In this document: positions 45,212-56,800 of the stretch, one piece after another
How the letters are laid out: every line of letters starts with the position of its first letter
Numbering within the stretch: the first letter of the stretch is position 1
DNA from: Manduca sexta
Taxonomy: Eukaryota; Arthropoda; Insecta; Lepidoptera; Sphingidae
Length of the DNA: 64,000 nucleotides
Reading direction: 5' to 3'
NCBI RefSeq assembly: GCF_014839805.1
Contig: NC_051124.1
Location: forward strand, 2,294,001-2,358,000
Position numbers and translations under genes: made by a program
Notes under the pieces: generated by a model
Seen by the model: the letters and a program-made list of their open reading frames with translations, nothing else
Databases searched by the model: none
Told to the model about the DNA's origin: nothing

Positions 45212-48200
45212 ATGCCGAAGGTAGCAGTCTACTACTTCCCCCTTAAGGCCTTGGCGGAGGGCTTGCGGATGCTGCTGGCGTATGGCGGCCAGGAGTTCGA
45301 TGACAAGCGAATCACAAAGGAAGACTTCGCTGAACTCAAACCAAGTAAGTCATTCATATTTGACGATTTTAAGCCGTATATCGAAGGATTTTAGCAGTCA
45401 GAGCACAATAATATAGTTAATATATCCAAGGAAGGATTATGTCAGGGTAGCAAACAATGAAATGTAAACAAACATTACCATTTTTTCGAAATATTTAGAT
45501 AAATTTAATCGCTGAATATTACTGTTGGTAAGTTGTTAATACTGGATTAGATAAGTTTAGTATAACGGTTTTATGAATATTAAAAAAACGAATCTATTTA
45601 CATACATACATACATACATACATAACATCACGCATTTATCCCCGAAGGGGTATGCAGAGGCGCAACTAGGGCACCCACTTTTCGCCAAGTATGTTCCGTG
45701 TCCCATGATGTGATAGGGGGCGAGAGCCTATCGCCATATCGGGCACAAATTCCAGACTCCGGGCTGATACTGAGCAGAAAAACCCAAATATCACTTTGCC
45801 CGACCCGGGATTCGAACCCAGGACCTCAGAGCGCTATTGTACCGGACATGCAATACAACTACGCCACCGAGGCAGTCTCAGTCAGTCACGAATCTATTTT
45901 ACTTAACTAAGTGATAAGTGTTTGTATAAACATTGAAAGATTTGATGTTATGGGTTGCCTTGAGTTTCGATAATCGTTTGTGTCATAATATAAGTGATAT
46001 TTTTAATTGTAATTGTTTTTTAAATTAAGTGTTGGCACTCAGTCTGCTATTTGTAAAAATATAGGCAAATTTACTTGTTGATGTATGTTTACTGTTTGTT
46101 GCCCAAATTAAAATACAAATAAAATATTTGGTAGGTAGTGTATCGAATAATGCTAAAATTAATTTTATATAGGATAAGAATTTTACTCAGTTTTCAGTTT
46201 TTAATAAGGAAATAAAGAACTTTGCCATGTTGTGGCAAAATGAAGAAGAAAGTTAATAAATTTCTTTGTTAGTTAATGGTTACGCACACAGTTATTATAC
46301 TTATCAAGTTTACTATGATATTTTTTGTTGTTGTTTACTATGCTTATTAATTTAGCTTCATGATATGTTAAATCATAAATTATTAATTATTGTTTTTCGT
46401 CCTGATAGTTGATCCTTGTAAATATAAAGCATTATGCCAAGGTTATGATGCCAAGTCACTTCAAAACGGATTCGGCAGATTTCCACGTGCATCCTAGATT
46501 AATAGTTCAACAATGTCATGAGTACCTGAGTTTAACAAGATGATTGTGAGTGACGTACAAGTCTTTTGATACTGATTGATGAGGCATTTGCAACTCTAAA
46601 TATACATACTATTGGTTCATTGTCCAGCTAGTTTGATATTTGCTGGCGGTGGATATATTTTATATCCGCCTGGATAGCGACCAGCATACACAAGGTGTTA
46701 AAACCTGCCATAGTAGTTCACGTAAGTGTGCCGCGTTCCGGGATCAGTTTGTGTATATCTGGTTCCAACAGGCAGGCATAATTGTGTAGACAGCCTATAT
46801 GAAAACTGTCCTTGAAAAATAAAACAGTGCTTGCAGACTGTGGCTTGGCCAAAGAAATAGACATATCGGACCTACCTAGACGGCCCCTCGGACACGAAGT
46901 CACCACCATTTGAGTGACATTAATTCGAATTTTCCAGAGATGCCATTCGGACAGATGCCGGTACTTGAGATTGATGGTAAGCAGTACGCGCAGAGCACAT
47001 CAATCGCGCGCTACCTCGGCCACAAGTACGGGCTCGCCGGCAACGACATCGAGGAGGACTTCGAGATCGATCAGGTCATGGAGTTCTTAACGGACATCCG
47101 CATGAGTAAGTATGCGAAAATAATAATAATAAATAATAATAACAGCCCTGTATTATATACTTGCCCATTGCTGAGCACGGGCCTCCTCTACTACTGAGAG
47201 GGATTAGGCCTTAATCCACCACGCTGGGCTAGTGCGTATTGGTAGACTTCACACACCTTCGAAATTCCTATAGAGAACTTCTCAGATGTGCAGGTTTCCT
47301 CACCATGTTTTCCTTCACCGTTAAAGCGAACGATAAATTCACAAAGTCATAATTCTTTAATAATTCATGAAGTCATAATTATTGAACGGATAAGGTGCCA
47401 TCCATAAATTACGTCACACGAATTTTGTCTTTTCCCCGTTCTTTATCACGTGGTCACATTTGCGGGACCTCTCTCCACCACTGGTGACGTAACATTGCAC
47501 TTTTACATACACCTTATATGTACAGCCAGAGAGATCTACTTTTTTTTTTATAATTTATGTTCGGTGCTTTTGCCATGTCACTTAGTTGACCTGCCCCCGT
47601 TCCTCTTAACGTGTGACGTAATTTATGGATGGACTTTAATGACAGTAATCATATAGGGTGTAGATGTATAAAGAGAATAATTTTGATACTAGAAAATAGT
47701 GGGGTATTAGCGAAGATGTAACTAGAGGTCACTTCGTAGGACAAAAGGGCCAGTATATCTGGATTCTGGAGCTTCATACACCTTTAGCACAATATAAATT
47801 ATAATTAGTTTTTACTCACTTCATCTACTAATTTCATTAGATCAAAGCAAATCTAAATCATGGTTATAAGTTGGGATAAAACTTAATATCGTACATCCTT
47901 ATGCGAAATATTTTCAATTATTAGTCCACATGTATAATAATGTTTACAGCCGCCGCGACAGTCCGCTACGAACAGAATGAGGAGCTGAAAGCTAAGAAGC
48001 AAGCTGAACTGCTGGAGACCAAATACCCCTTCTACCTGAAGAAACTCGACGAGATCATAACCAAGAACAACGGCTTCCTCGCTCTTGGCAGAGTAAGTAT
48101 TTTTTCTTTTTAGACCGCTATGGCAATGACTTCATTGTGCCTAATGGTAACCGAAGTGGGGTCAAGATAGAGTGTCAATTGTATCTCTCGCCAGTCGACA

Positions 48201-49268
48201 TTATTATGTCAGCCTGTTTGCCAACAGACTTATTTATAATTAGATTTTGTCGGCTTTCGTCTTCGTGATTAAATTTTTCGAGGATAAAGACCCACTTTAT
48301 ATTTTTCTGGAATATGGAGCCTATACTTTAAGTTAGAAGTCTAGCAATACATCATTAAAACTGAATTCCATTTCATGCAGTAGTTTTTGCGTGATGTGTG
48401 TACATACATAAAGACAGATAGACTAAATTTCTAAAATCTGTTTAGCTTCTGTTGCTCTCATATGCATAAATGCGATCAGCAAATCGGTCTAATGATAATT
48501 ATATGTTACACTAGCTGACCCGACAGACGTCCCGTCTTAAGGTTATAGCTTAAGGTCCATTTTTCATACATTTTGTTTCACCTTTAATCTGGGTAACTAA
48601 ACAAGTATTGGCAAGTAAAGAATTTAAATTCACGTCTAGTTAGTGATTAGTTCTCGCAGTTGAAAGAAAAACGTAAAAATAATTAATAATCATGGATATT
48701 TCGGCCTTTAAAATTTCGTCATATTAAATTTATGAAAATGGACCTTAAGCTATAACCTTAACTATGAATTTGCAGCGCGCATTCTGTCAATCGCTGACAG
48801 TTATTTCAAATAATTGACAGTTACATAAAATTTATATTTCGTTAAGTTTTCTTAATTATTTTTTTAATTGAATTATGTTTTTGACTTTTTTCTTTCACAA
48901 GAACCTTCTGACACTAACAAACACAACAACAAAAAATAGTGAAATCGGTCCAGCCGTTCACGCGTGATGGCGTGACCAAGGGAAATAGGGATTCATTTTT
49001 ATATACTTATGTAAAAGATAAAGACCATTGGGCAGCCGGTAGAATCTGGTTATATGGACTGGTCGCTACTGGAGTCTTATATTATTTTCTTTTTCAGCTG
49101 ACCTGGGCAGATTTCGTGTTCGCCGGCTTATTCGATTGCCTTAAAGTGATGCTCGATATGCCTGATCTTGAGGAGAAGCATCCCGTCTTCAAGAAGCCCA
49201 TCGAAGCCGTCCTCTCCATTCCCAAGGTCAAGGCTTATGTCGACGCCGCGCCTGAAACACCTTTTTAA
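45212..49268 (+). CDS. GSTS: Sigma-class glutathione S-transferase, array copy 3
   Basis: Exons 45212-45344, 46938-47105, 47950-48092 and 49098-49268 (133, 168, 143, 171 nt), total 615 nt, 204 aa, phases 1, 1, 0. Starts MPKVAVYYF with Tyr8; K43 is kept but position 39 is Phe (EDFAELK), not Trp. The glutathione motif is QMPVLEIDG with Q63-S64. The C-terminal domain has [17 protein letters not shown], a lysine-rich helix ([17 protein letters not shown]), [10 protein letters not shown] and [15 protein letters not shown], ending ETPF. Exon 2 shares a 78/80-base match with copy 4 (47003-47082). The ATG follows an acceptor by four bases. The introns carry a SINE, two MITEs and a Helitron-like element. 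Cytosolic glutathione conjugation is inferred from the family; substrate preference cannot be read from the sequence. Confidence 0.93.
45598..45623. repeat. (CATA)n microsatellite at a SINE end
   Basis: Run of tacatacatacatacatac directly abutting the 3' end of the reverse SINE. Confidence 0.8.
45625..45877 (-). mobile_element. tRNA-headed SINE, minus orientation, near full length
   Basis: Reverse complement of 27881-28125. It starts at 'acatcacgcatttatccccg', includes the B-box complement ggattcgaaccc (about 45808-45819), and ends 'cgccaccgaggcagtc'. It lies in GST copy 3 intron 1. Confidence 0.8.
46640..46795 (-). repeat. gccggcctgttgg repeat, reverse copy
   Basis: 'tattttatatccgcctggat', 'cacaaggtgttaaaacctgc', 'gttccgggatcagtttgtgt', 'ggcaggcataattgtgt'. 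Confidence 0.65.
47146..47330 (-). repeat. Dispersed repeat 'ggtggactaaggcc', copy 4, reverse
   Basis: 'gggattaggccttaatccac', 'cttcacacaccttcgaaatt', 'ggtttcctcaccatgttttc'. It begins 40 bp after GST copy 3 coding exon 2. Very similar to 50395-50650. Confidence 0.65.
47394..47636. mobile_element. MITE with 'catccataaattacgtcaca' ends (PIF/Harbinger-like)
   Basis: The left end contains ccatccataaattacgtcac and the right end its exact inverse (gtgacgtaatttatggatgg); the outermost bases are decayed. TAA flanks both sides (47391-47393 and 47637-47639). It lies in GST copy 3 intron 2. It resembles the element at 12389 in type but not in interior sequence. Confidence 0.75.
48115..48215 (+). repeat. 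gccggcctgttgg repeat fragment
   Basis: Decayed head: 'cttcattgtgcctaatggta', 'attattatgtcagcctgttt'. It lies in GST copy 3 intron 3. Confidence 0.5.
48511..49010 (-). mobile_element. Helitron-like element, minus orientation, interrupted by a MITE
   Basis: Begins (plus strand) CTAGCTGACCCGACAGACG, the inverse of the end of 32348-32581, and finishes 'gggattcatttttatatact'. Bases 48541-48757 are a separate insertion. The right edge next to GST copy 3 exon 4 is approximate. Confidence 0.65.
48541..48757. mobile_element. TTAA-flanked MITE (piggyBac-like) nested in the Helitron-like element
   Basis: Terminal inverted repeats of about 27 bp begin ggttatagcttaaggtccat at both ends. TTAA is duplicated at 48537-48540 and 48758-48761. 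The paralogous Helitron-like copy at 32348-32581 has a single TTAA (agTTAAgac, about 32549-32552) at the same point, giving an empty site. Confidence 0.88.
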
Positions 49269-49307
49269 ATCATAAACCACTGATTTATTTGTATTTTTAT
49301 ATATGTT

Positions 49308-49348
49308 AATAAATGCTTATTATTTTAAGTATTATTATATTGAATAAA
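49308..49348 (+). promoter_or_regulatory. Two polyadenylation signals, GST copy 3
   Basis: AATAAA at 49308-49313 and 49343-49348, 40-75 nt after the stop. Confidence 0.6.
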
Positions 49349-49450
49349 TATATTTTAATATGATTTGTATTTTTTTATTTACTGATTTACAAGTTGTTTA
49401 TTGGTGCTGCTGACTGTATTATAGTGACTTTTTTAAACGGCTAAGTACTT

Positions 49451-49483
49451 GACTGCCTCGGTGGCGTAGTTGTACTGCATGCG
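49451..49483 (+). mobile_element. SINE head fragment
   Basis: 'gactgcctcggtggcgtagt' followed by 'tgtactgcatgcg'; only the A-box half remains. Confidence 0.55.
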
Positions 49484-49629
49484 CAGTAATGATAAATGTT
49501 GCCAAAACGGGGAAAATTTATTACTACTGAGAGCTTCCCTTGCGTAGGCTGCGTAAACAGTTAAAGTTATACAACAATTATGTATGACGAATTTGTTCCT
49601 CTTAAAAATATTCAAAGAAATATATTATA

Positions 49630-49820
49630 AATCAAAGTCCCAGTCACATATGTCTGCCTGACTAAACGCGGTAAACTCAAAAACTACGCAACGTATTTAG
49701 ATAGTTTTAGACCCTGGGAAGAATATAGGCTACTGGGAAAATATATAGCGTGACTTTTATAACGGAAAACCTTAGCCAGACAAAACTATCACGCGGGCGA
49801 AGCCGCGGGCAAAAGCTAGT
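49630..49820 (-). repeat. Dispersed repeat with 'cgcgggcgaagccgcgggca' end, minus
   Basis: Inverse relative of the left part of 56145-56345 ('gcttttgctcgcggctccgc', 'cccagggtct', 'gtttttgagtt'). It lies in the spacer after GST copy 3. Confidence 0.6.
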
Positions 49821-49827
49821 AATATAT

Positions 49828-49920
49828 ATACAGGCTGATCCCGGAACGCGACACACGTGGGCCATATGGCGAGTTTTAACACCTTGTGTACGGTGGTCGT
49901 ATTATCCTACCGATAGCAGA
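49828..49920 (+). repeat. gccggcctgttgg repeat fragment (3' half)
   Basis: 'caggctgatcccggaacgcg' and 'agttttaacaccttgtgtac'. Confidence 0.55.
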
Positions 49921-50394
49921 TTAGTTTTTGCTTGCTGTTCTCTCACGTTATACCTAATCCGTATCAAACCATAATATACGCAGGGTCATTTTACAAACGA
50001 ACACCCCATTACGGTCGCCAATGAAGGCCGCCATATGGAATTTAGATGTCGTTAAATCTACTTTATTTTCTATCTAATTAACGAATTAGTGCTGTTTTAA
50101 GGAAGGAAAGTTTTTTTATACGGATAACTATAACTTAATTCTTTTTCGTCTTACTATAGTTAGATCGCGAGCAATGTGCTGGGTTGGAGGAAGGAAAACG
50201 AAAACCCCATTTCACACGATATCAAGACTACTAGGATATTTCTCAAGATATTTGAAAGTATTCGGCAATATTACCTATAAGGGATTCACACCGTGAGATG
50301 AAGCATGACCCATCTTAAAATATTTCTAACGCAGACGGCAAAATAACAGAGTTCACAGAGTGCAGCAGGGTGCACCCATTCGCCTTGTATACGG
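49921..50394. other. Spacer between GST copies 3 and 4
   Basis: No coding signal or repeat core recognised. Confidence 0.35.
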
Positions 50395-50650
50395 TGTTAC
50401 TGCTTGGCACGGGCCTCTACTACTGAAAGGCTACTACTTTGGCTTTAGTCCACCACGCTGGCCTAGTGCGGATTGGTAGACTTCACACACCTTCGAAATT
50501 CCTATGGAGAACTTCTCAGGTGTGCAGGTTTCCTCACGATGTTTTCCTTCATTGTTAAAGCAAGCGAAAATTCATAAAGAATACACACATCATTTTAGAA
50601 AAGTCAGAGGTTTGTGCCCTCGGTTTTGAACCTGCGGACATTCGTATCGG
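50395..50650 (-). repeat. Dispersed repeat 'ggtggactaaggcc', copy 5, reverse
   Basis: 'ttagtccaccacgctggcct', 'ggtagacttcacacaccttc', 'aggtgtgcaggtttcctcac', then a decayed continuation. Confidence 0.65.
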
Positions 50651-51024
50651 CACACGTTCCACAACCAACTAGACAGCATGAAATATAGTAATTGTACAGT
50701 ACTTAAATCAATAATCTACATTAACAAATTTGTTTTGGAGGTAAAAAAAATCTATTAGTATTGATCGATAATGTAATCTAGTACAATAATTTATCATTAT
50801 ATCACCATTCCGCTGGTCATCGACATTTCTGGTTCCTGATAAGATTAAACGTACGAGTAGTTAGTGATTATTGAACTATGATATTTATTCGCGGGGAAGT
50901 GCATTGATAAAATGATGAAGCGAAAGAGTACGCCGAGGTTATGGTAAACTTCCCAGGACGGGATGCTAACTTAAATCCTGAGGTAATCTTTGCCATATGG
51001 GAGGACCCCCCAGGGTACCGCGAG

Positions 51025-51385
51025 GTATCCCCGCTATGGACGGCAGTGTGGAAGGTAGGCCTCATGCTGCCGTTGACGCCGAGAGCGTCCTTCGGTTGCG
51101 CGGGGGCTTTGGGGCCCCCTTCCCATAGGAAACAGACCGCATCAGGCGGCACCGCGCAGGGACGGCTGCGGACGACGACTCAGAAACTTCCCTCAGAGGA
51201 AGTCCGTAGACGTCCCTAATGCGCCGAAGAGGGACACCGCGGAGTTTTAGTTAGTATACCGTGCGTTGTATGGGTGGCTCAACGCCGGGTTGTAAGGCAT
51301 GGTGACCACAACATAACCGTCTAGTCGCCCCCATGAAGGCTGGGCGGTGGTCATTAAACACTTCCTTCGCGAAACCAACAAAAAA
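51025..51385 (+). mobile_element. 5'-truncated non-LTR retrotransposon 3' end with A-tail and 13-bp duplication
   Basis: Flanked by agggtaccgcgag at 51012-51024 and 51386-51398; ends in 'gaaaccaacaaaaaaa'. The body (atggacggcagtgtgg, gcaccgcgcagg, atgcgccgaagaggg, cgaaggctgggcggt) matches 60355-60915. The open frames inside it are 3'-UTR artefacts. Confidence 0.85.
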
Positions 51386-51692
51386 AGGGTACCGCGAGAT
51401 AACAAACCCATGAGTGTAGAATTTTACCAAAAGAACGCAAATAGTGTCTGAAGAAAATTGTAAAATAAAGCCTGCTGCCATCTTTATACAAATCCCAATT
51501 TGGGCAAATGCCAAAATAAATGTGATAGATGGCGGGAAAAGAAAGAAAGCTAAGATGTCACTAGTACCAGTTTTATTGCTGGCACTATAAAATTTTGTAT
51601 ACCGCCATCTAGCGGCAGAAGATTTAAATAAATCAATAACATTACGAAACACCTTGAAATTTAGTCTGATATCATTTGTTATTTTGACTAGG

Positions 51693-51820
51693 ATTGCACA
51701 ATGATCAGATTATTTCATTTTATCGGTAGCACTCGGTGAGCCGCAGGTATATAAACAATATCAACAATGAATTCGACATTGTTGCTCAAGTGTAACGGAT
51801 TACATCGTACAAAAAAAACT
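51693..51820 (+). promoter_or_regulatory. Core promoter and proposed untranslated exon 1 of GST copy 4
   Basis: C/EBP-like ATTGCACAAT (51693-51702), TATA box tatataa (51748-51754), donor GTAAGT after 51820. The exon end and early intron resemble copy 3. The exon start is inferred at about 51775-51780. Confidence 0.5.
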
Positions 51821-53400
51821 GTAAGTTTGACATTGTGACAGTTATAATATACCGGCATTGATAAAACAAAACGTGTTTAAAATCAGACTTCTGTACTTAA
51901 GGCGGATGTTTATTTTTTTTGTAATCTCAATATTGTTTAATTAATTTCATAATTAAAATGCAACTAAAATTGTTGATTCCGTGCATCTCTTCCGAAATTA
52001 CACATCATATGAATTTGCAACCAATAAAATCCGATAGACAATTTCATAAATAATGTTTTGGTCGTTTAAATTATTCTAAAATTGTTTTTTTTTTTTACAA
52101 ATAATTCATAAATCTTTGCATATACCCGCCCGGGACTCGTGCGCCGCAAATGTATGGAACGAATGCTTAAGGCTATCTGCTCGGGGAGGGCCTTAATTCA
52201 AAGATTATTTATCCATTGAATTAATATAATTAATTATTTAATATAAGCAGTATTTATATAGATAGATTTTAATTACTTAACGCCTAGGACAAACTTAGTA
52301 GAGACAAAATATCTACTGCGTTGCCGATTATTTAGTGGAACATCTTAATTATTGTAAATTAGATGAATAAATTCTTCCTATTAGTTAGTACTGATTTCCC
52401 TATTTTGGTTTTAGTGATTTGTATTTTAAAGTTTCTGTTCTTTTTATTAGTTAATAAAGTGTTTATATTTATGAACACTCCACCTGCGTGAAAAGTTTTC
52501 CTGGATAAAACTCTTGCTTTATATTTTCCCAGGAAAAAATGGAGCCTATATTTAAAATTAGATCTCTAGCAAATAGCACTAGGGTGGAACAATTATACGG
52601 GAACATTAAACGTTCCTATGCAATTGTTTTTCCCGCCATCCGCGCCGCCGCGCCGCTCGTACTAAGCGATTATCGTAAATTAATATTTACATCGCCATGG
52701 CGACACTTCACCTCGAGCGATTATGATTCAGTAAAACTGCTGATGAAAATATTTTGTTTAGGGGGCTGTAGGAAAATCGATCGCCAAGGTTAGCGCGCAT
52801 CATGATTGCCTTCCGCATCAATATGTGTGTCGCAGAGCTCTGTAATTATGACAGCGCTGTATTGCGCAAATCATCATGAGACATTAATAAGTTTGGTAAA
52901 TCTCAGTAATTAACTTTTTTCATCGTAACTGTTTATATTGCATGATTTTATTACAATATAATAAAATTATAACACGCTAATGTCTGTATTATGTAGATAT
53001 TGAAGAAAAACTAATATGGGTGTCTTAGAGCAACAGAAGCCAAAATATTGGTTTTTAGAAACTATTGCATAGAATTGAATGCAGTTTTCGTCGAAGTATT
53101 GGTGAAGGTCTTACTTAAAAAATAAGCACTATTTAATCCCGGAAAACAGCAAACTTAGTAGTGAATAATTTATTAGTAGAGTGTTTTTTTTAACGAAATT
53201 ATAAATAAGAAACAATTATTAATTTTACACACCCTATTGCCATTACTGCTGTAATAAAATTTTTCATAGCTGCAACATCCGCACAATTTTTCTTTTACTA
53301 AGTTGGTAATTGTGAACCGACTTTAAAAGAAGATGGAGGTTGTAAATTTTTTAAATATACTTACAGGATTACTTGTACACGGAACGAGTACAACTACCTA
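51821..53400. other. GST copy 4 5'-UTR intron, unassigned part
   Basis: AT-rich; a frame at 52539-52793 has no family resemblance or splice context and is not called. Confidence 0.35.
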
Positions 53401-53710
53401 CTGAGGTCCTGGGTTCGAATCCTGGGTTGGGCCAAAATAATTATGACTGGGTTTTTCCATCTTAAAATATTGCTCAGTCGCAGCTCGGAGTCAGGAAGTT
53501 GGCGGTGTGATACTCCTGTGCCTCGGAAAGCACGTAAAGCCATTGGTCCTACGCCTGATCTCTCTCCGGTCATGTTGGATTGCCGTCTCACCGGAGTATT
53601 AGAGTGAAGGAACAGAGAGTGTACCTGTGTATTTTGCACTATAATATCTCCTGCATACGTGGCTGACCTCCGTTGAGATTGGCCGCCGTAGCCGAAATTC
53701 GGTTAGGAAG
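53401..53710 (+). mobile_element. Second SINE-like family with B box
   Basis: The B box gggttcgaatcctgggttgg lies near its start; then 'ttgctcagtcgcagctcgga', 'gtgcctcggaaagcacgtaa', 'gccattggtcctacgcctga', 'ggccgccgtagccgaaattc'. No second copy in this window. It lies in the 5'-UTR intron of GST copy 4. Confidence 0.6.
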
Positions 53711-53801
53711 GAATATAATTACTTAATTGAACGACAAATTGTATGATGTGTACCATTTTATATTTAAGTATAAAATTATTTATCATATTATTTACAGCAA
53801 A

Positions 53802-56800
53802 ATGTCGAAGGTAAAGGTGTACTACTTCGACGGTAAGGCAGTGGGGGAAAGCATACGCATGCTCTTGGCTTATGGAGGCCAGGAGTTCGAAGACGTGAGA
53901 TTGCAATTTGACAACTTCGCCGAATTCAAACCGCGTGAGTAATTACTTGTTAAATTGTTCGAGCAAGTGTAACGATAGAGCTATAACTGTCGGTTGTCGA
54001 TAAATGCTTTGCTCATTGCTTGGTTGATGCAAGAATTACGTTTGTAAAAATTATATACAACTATAAAAATCCCGCTATGTATTTACTGGGTAGAAAGTAA
54101 AAGCCTATAACCTTCCCAGGGTCTTAAACCAAATTTCATTAAAGTCCGTTCAGTAGATTTTGAGACAATCAATAACATACAGATAGACTGAAAAGGGGAC
54201 TTTGTTTCATAATATGTCTATAAGCACATATTTTTTTATCAAACAAAAATGTAATCTAGGTGCTAACTTAGATACTTATTAAAGTATTATCATCCATAGT
54301 ATCTTCAAAGTCGTTGTTTGCTGATTTCCGATAGAATATACGTTTCTGGTAGATTATGTTTATCCGTGGAGAGATAGGTTTGTGATCTACCTACAACTCC
54401 ACGAACAACGAACACATCGCCAGCTCAGTGTTACAAGGTCTTATGTCAGTTTTGAGTAGGAAAAATTAGAGTAAGAATTTTCATGAATAAAAGTTAGAAA
54501 CGACATTAATTCATGGTATCCTCTATATCTTTCGGAATTATTGAAATGTCATACTAAATAAGCCATAGAACCATGATATATATAATTCCAATTATGCAAA
54601 AAATATAACGTGAAACTTATAATAGCAGCCAGCGACATGACGGGCACCGCAAGGAATTATCACTGCGCATAGGGCGTGTTCTTTGTCCCATGATATGCAG
54701 TTTATATATACATATTCATGACAAAACGTGCAAGCAATTCGCTTGATGGTTACCACTACACCCAGAGCTGTCTATTTGCAGATAGCTAGTGCTATGAGCA
54801 AGCAACTCGCCTGATGGTTAGCACTACACCCAGATTGGACCATTTGCAGATAGTTCGTGCTGTGACCAAAAATTTGCCACTTTTCCAGAGACCCCATTCG
54901 GGCAAGTGCCGGTGCTTGAGATTGATGGTAAGAAATACGCGCAGAGCAAAGCTATCGCGCGCTACCTCGGCCGCAAGTACGGGCTCGCCGGCAACGACAT
55001 CGAGGAGGACTTCGAGATCGACCAGGTCATGGATCTCTTCTCCGACCTTCGTTCCAGTAAGTACAGTGCTATTGAATAAGGATCATCAAATCATATTGCA
55101 AGTTGTTTGAGCAACTTCAGCAAATATTAGTTTCGTTGTAGTCTATTATTTCTCGACATGTTAACAAGATCATTAATAAAAAAGTTAAACCGCCTTCAAA
55201 AGCCACTCAAAACCAAAAAATAATTTCACATAACAGGTATATATTGTATACCAATTTTGGAGTCGGTGCCTAATTAAAATTGCTAGTTAAACTAGATAAA
55301 TAAATTAACGACCTTTTTTTAAAGTCGGTTAAAAAGACAAATAATTCTTTTGCTAGCAATTTTGCCATTTGTAAAAGAAAGAGAGATTTTTCGTTTTTCA
55401 TTTTCAGAAAATATTTTCTTTCTCTTTATATCGTCTGTTCATATAAATATCTTTATAGATATCTCAGCGGTTACACATATAAAAGATCAGGCAGCGAAGG
55501 ATGCGAAGCACGCTGAGATGTTGGAAACCAAATACCCCTACTACCTGCAGAAACTCGAGGAGATCATAACCAAGAACAACGGGTTCCTCGCGCTTGGCAG
55601 GGTGAGTTAATATTTTATTGATAAAAATATATTCCCAATGCGTTTGGTTTTTAAAAATAACGTACAAGGCGATAAGTAATTTTGCTATTACGGTGAATAG
55701 TTTTAAGGTAGGTAGGTGGTCTTATTCCAAGGGTATATCCGTCTTATTGCAATTACGGGCGTTCTAATCGAAGGACAGCTTTGATGGCCGTATAGGTAAA
55801 TAGGTTATTTTTTTATTCTCTTTCCTATATGGCAATCGAAGCCATCCTTAGAATAGAACGCTTGTAATTGCAAGAAGAGGGATTCGCCCCGATAGACGGA
55901 AAAGGGTCCCTTGACCTTACTTGATAGTATTACAACATGGACGACTAGACCTTACTTGAGTGAAACTATTTGTTAATTACCAGGTGATGCTCGCGGTTTC
56001 GGCGAGGTGAAAAGCCTCTCTCTGTATAAAAGTTTCTAGAAAAATCTAGGGATCGATAGAGCTCTCAGTAGGTCGTCAGCGTCAGCAATTTAAAGAAATT
56101 AATAAATGGTCAAATATTTTCTACAGAGCACTTTACCGGGTTATAATATACTAGCTTTTGCTCGCGGCTCCGCCCGCGTTATAAAGTTTTTCAGGCTAAA
56201 GTTTTCCGTTATAAAAATAGTAGTTTCCCGGGAGCCTATGTTCTTCCCAGGGTCTCAAACTGTCTCCATACCAAATTTCATCTTAATACGTTAGGTAGTT
56301 TTTGAGTTTAACACGTTAAGGCAGACAGATGCAGCGGGGGACTTTGTTATATTATTTAGAACTTTTAAGTGAAACAATCCCGTCATACATCATTGTTGCA
56401 TAACTTTAACCGTTTACGCAGCGCAGGCAACGGAAGCTCTCAAAACTCATAATTTTCCCCGTTTTTGCAACATGTTTCATTACTGCTCCGCTCCTATTGG
56501 TTATAGCATGATGATATATAGCCTATAGCACTCCAGGAACAAAGGGCTATCCAACACAAAAAGATTTTTTCAGTTCAAACCGGTAGTTCCTGAGATTAGC
56601 CATTACTGCTCCGCTCCTATTGGTCATAGCGTGATGATATATAGCTTATAGCCGTCCACAAATAAAGGGCTATCCAACACAAAACGAATTTTTCAGTTGA
56701 AACCGGTAGTTCCTGAGATTAGCCATTATTGCTCCGCTCCTATTGGTCATAGCGTGATGATATATAACTTTGAGCACTCCACAAACAAAGGACTATTCAA

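Noticed and set aside
50868..51219. Overlapping 92-94-aa frames on both strands
   Set aside because: Same retrotransposon family as 60355-60915; no domain or splice support.
51767..51820. Upstream ATG opening 18 codons to the donor of GST copy 4 exon 1 (possible uORF)
   Set aside because: It lies about 19 bp after the TATA box start, so it is probably upstream of the transcription start; kept only as a remote possibility.
55465..55601. Alternative acceptor (ctcag) for GST copy 4 exon 3
   Set aside because: The upstream acceptor gives the 143-nt length shared by the other four copies.
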